From Alkanindiges hydrocarboniclasticus (GTDB taxonomy: Bacteria > Pseudomonadota > Gammaproteobacteria > Pseudomonadales > Moraxellaceae): DNA of 64,000 bases. Below, piece after piece: positions 63,187 to 64,000 of this stretch. Numbering within the stretch: the first letter of the stretch is position 1; every line of letters starts with the position of its first letter. A model generated the notes under the pieces. The model ran no database searches, had not been told where the DNA came from, and saw only the letters and a list, made by a program, of their open reading frames with translations. The DNA lies in NCBI RefSeq assembly GCF_001982605.1, contig NZ_MLCN01000013.1, positions 1 through 64,000 of the forward strand, read 5' to 3'. A program made the translations under genes and the position numbers.

Positions 63187-64000
63187 TTAGTCATCATTAT
63201 TGTTGCTGCGTACCTTGTTGGCATAGGCTTGCTCTTTAAAGCGACGGGTCTTGCGCTCAACATTCGGTGCCTGTTCAGCACCAAAGCTACGCTCACCACC
63301 AAACTCACGACGTGGGCGTGATTCGCCACCGCCAAAACTACGACGCTGTTCGCCACCTTCACGGTTAAACGGACGTGCTGGACGGTCACCACCACCAAAG
63401 CTACGGCGTTCGCCACCTTCGCGATTAAATGGACGACGCTCACCACCGGCATTGTTGTTATCGCCAAATGAACGCGCTGGACGCTCACTGCGATAATCTA
63501 CACGATTACCACGGTTGTCATCATTGCCGCCAAAGCTACGACGCTGTTCGCCACCTTCACGGTTAAACGGACGCGCTGGACGGTCACCGCCATCACGGTT
63601 AAATGGACGACGCTCACCACCTTCGCTATTACCAAAGCTGCGACGCTGTTCGCCACCTTCACGGTTAAACGGACGTGCTGGACGGTCACCGCCATCACGG
63701 TTGAATGGACGACGCTCGCCACCTTCGCTATTGCCAAAGCTGCGACGCTGTTCGCCACCTTCACGGTTAAACGGACGTGCTGGACGATCACCGCCATCAC
63801 GGTTGAATGGACGACGCTCGCCACTACCGAAACGGGATTCACCTTCAAAGCGACGGCCACCGCCACCTGGACGACCACCGCGGCCATTGCCACCACGATC
63901 ATTACGGCCAGTACCACGTGGGCGCTCTGCCTGTGGGGTTGGCTCCAGTCCAGGAATTTCGGTTACGGCTAAACGGGCGCTTAAATAGTCTTCAAGACCA
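63187..64000 (-). CDS. DEAD-box RNA helicase, C-terminal tail (partial)
   Basis: 271 codons from the window edge to TAA at 63187-63189. The first 20 residues (LEDYLSARLAV then EIPGLEP) fit the end of the second RecA domain of DEAD-box helicases such as RhlE; the rest is a basic, glycine-rich tail with GERRPFNRD, RPARPFNRE and EQRRSFG repeated, ending in VERKTRRFKEQAYANKVRS. Such tails bind RNA and promote condensates. The catalytic core is outside the window, so RhlE versus DeaD cannot be settled. Confidence 0.7.
   Translation of the reverse strand, partial: GLEDYLSARLAVTEIPGLEPTPQAERPRGTGRNDRGGNGRGGRPGGGGRRFEGESRFGSGERRPFNRDGGDRPARPFNREGGEQRRSFGNSEGGERRPFNRDGGDRPARPFNREGGEQRRSFGNSEGGERRPFNRDGGDRPARPFNREGGEQRRSFGGNDDNRGNRVDYRSERPARSFGDNNNAGGERRPFNREGGERRSFGGGDRPARPFNREGGEQRRSFGGGESRPRREFGGERSFGAEQAPNVERKTRRFKEQAYANKVRSNNNDD
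63526..63831 (-). repeat. Three tandem 102-bp units in the helicase tail
   Basis: The 34-codon unit beginning GERRPFNRDGG and ending RSFGNSEG occurs three times in a row with few changes, then in shortened, rearranged form down to about 63300. Copies are almost identical at the DNA level, so copy number is likely to change by recombination while the frame is kept. Confidence 0.8.

Noticed and set aside
63498-63988. Long ORFs on both strands and CRISPR-like periodicity in the repeat region
   Set aside because: The periodicity is contiguous and in frame with the helicase tail, with no spacers; the other ORFs are shadows created by the repeats.

Overview
The window is a chromosomal segment of a gammaproteobacterium of moderate GC content. 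Gene content points to the Moraxellaceae (Acinetobacter / Alkanindiges side): an Acinetobacter-type BapA-like adhesin start, an AlmA-family flavin monooxygenase of long-chain alkane users, an FATP-type acyl-CoA synthetase, an LCAD-type acyl-CoA dehydrogenase, tandem periplasmic DUF6091-like proteins, and a complete Mla lipid-transport operon. The alkane-degrader reading is inference from the AlmA / acyl-CoA synthetase / LCAD trio.

Layout. 0-0.5 kb: the 5' end of a BapA-like adhesin gene read leftwards, interrupted by an in-frame TGA at codon 46 and running into a Gly4Ser repeat at the window edge. 0.8-4.4 kb: an unrecognised helical protein and a heme catalase. 4.4-7.4 kb (leftwards): three tandem paralogous HAD phosphatases behind rluC. 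7.4-14.5 kb (rightwards): a long structured leader, rne (RNase E), a MerR regulator and an acyl-CoA synthetase, then tRNA-Lys. 15-23.7 kb: aldo/keto reductase, small membrane protein, YidB-like protein, ygfX-sdhE, acyl-CoA dehydrogenase, an AT-rich orphan secreted protein, AlmA-like monooxygenase and a serine carboxylesterase. 23.8-37.7 kb (leftwards): the full S10-spc-alpha ribosomal protein superoperon from rpsJ to rplQ with secY and rpoA. 37.7-48.4 kb: glutamine amidotransferase, PLP trans-sulfuration enzyme, NO-detoxification pair hmp/nsrR with a clear NsrR operator, engB, metallophosphoesterase, a GNAT gene broken by an amber codon, DUF2164 protein, dicarboxylate/amino-acid symporter, tesB and a CorA transporter. 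48.7-58.6 kb: plsB, two tandem DUF6091-like proteins, an SDR, recG, comF and a second CorA. 58.7-64 kb: an orphan solute-binding protein, the mlaFEDCB operon, a 49-residue membrane protein, and the repeat-rich C-terminal tail of an RNA helicase cut by the window edge.

Functional themes are lipid handling (acyl-CoA synthetase, LCAD, AlmA, TesB, PlsB, Mla), RNA metabolism (RNase E, RluC, helicase, ribosomal proteins) and oxidative/nitrosative defence (catalase, Hmp/NsrR). Most of the window is conserved housekeeping sequence. The less ordinary signals are regulatory or degenerative: a multi-stem leader before rne, perfect palindromes in front of almA, a small membrane gene and plsB, two genes broken by single stop codons, a tandem HAD triplet with one copy altered in motif II, and intragenic repeats in rpsC and the helicase. 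I did not find an obviously new multi-gene system.
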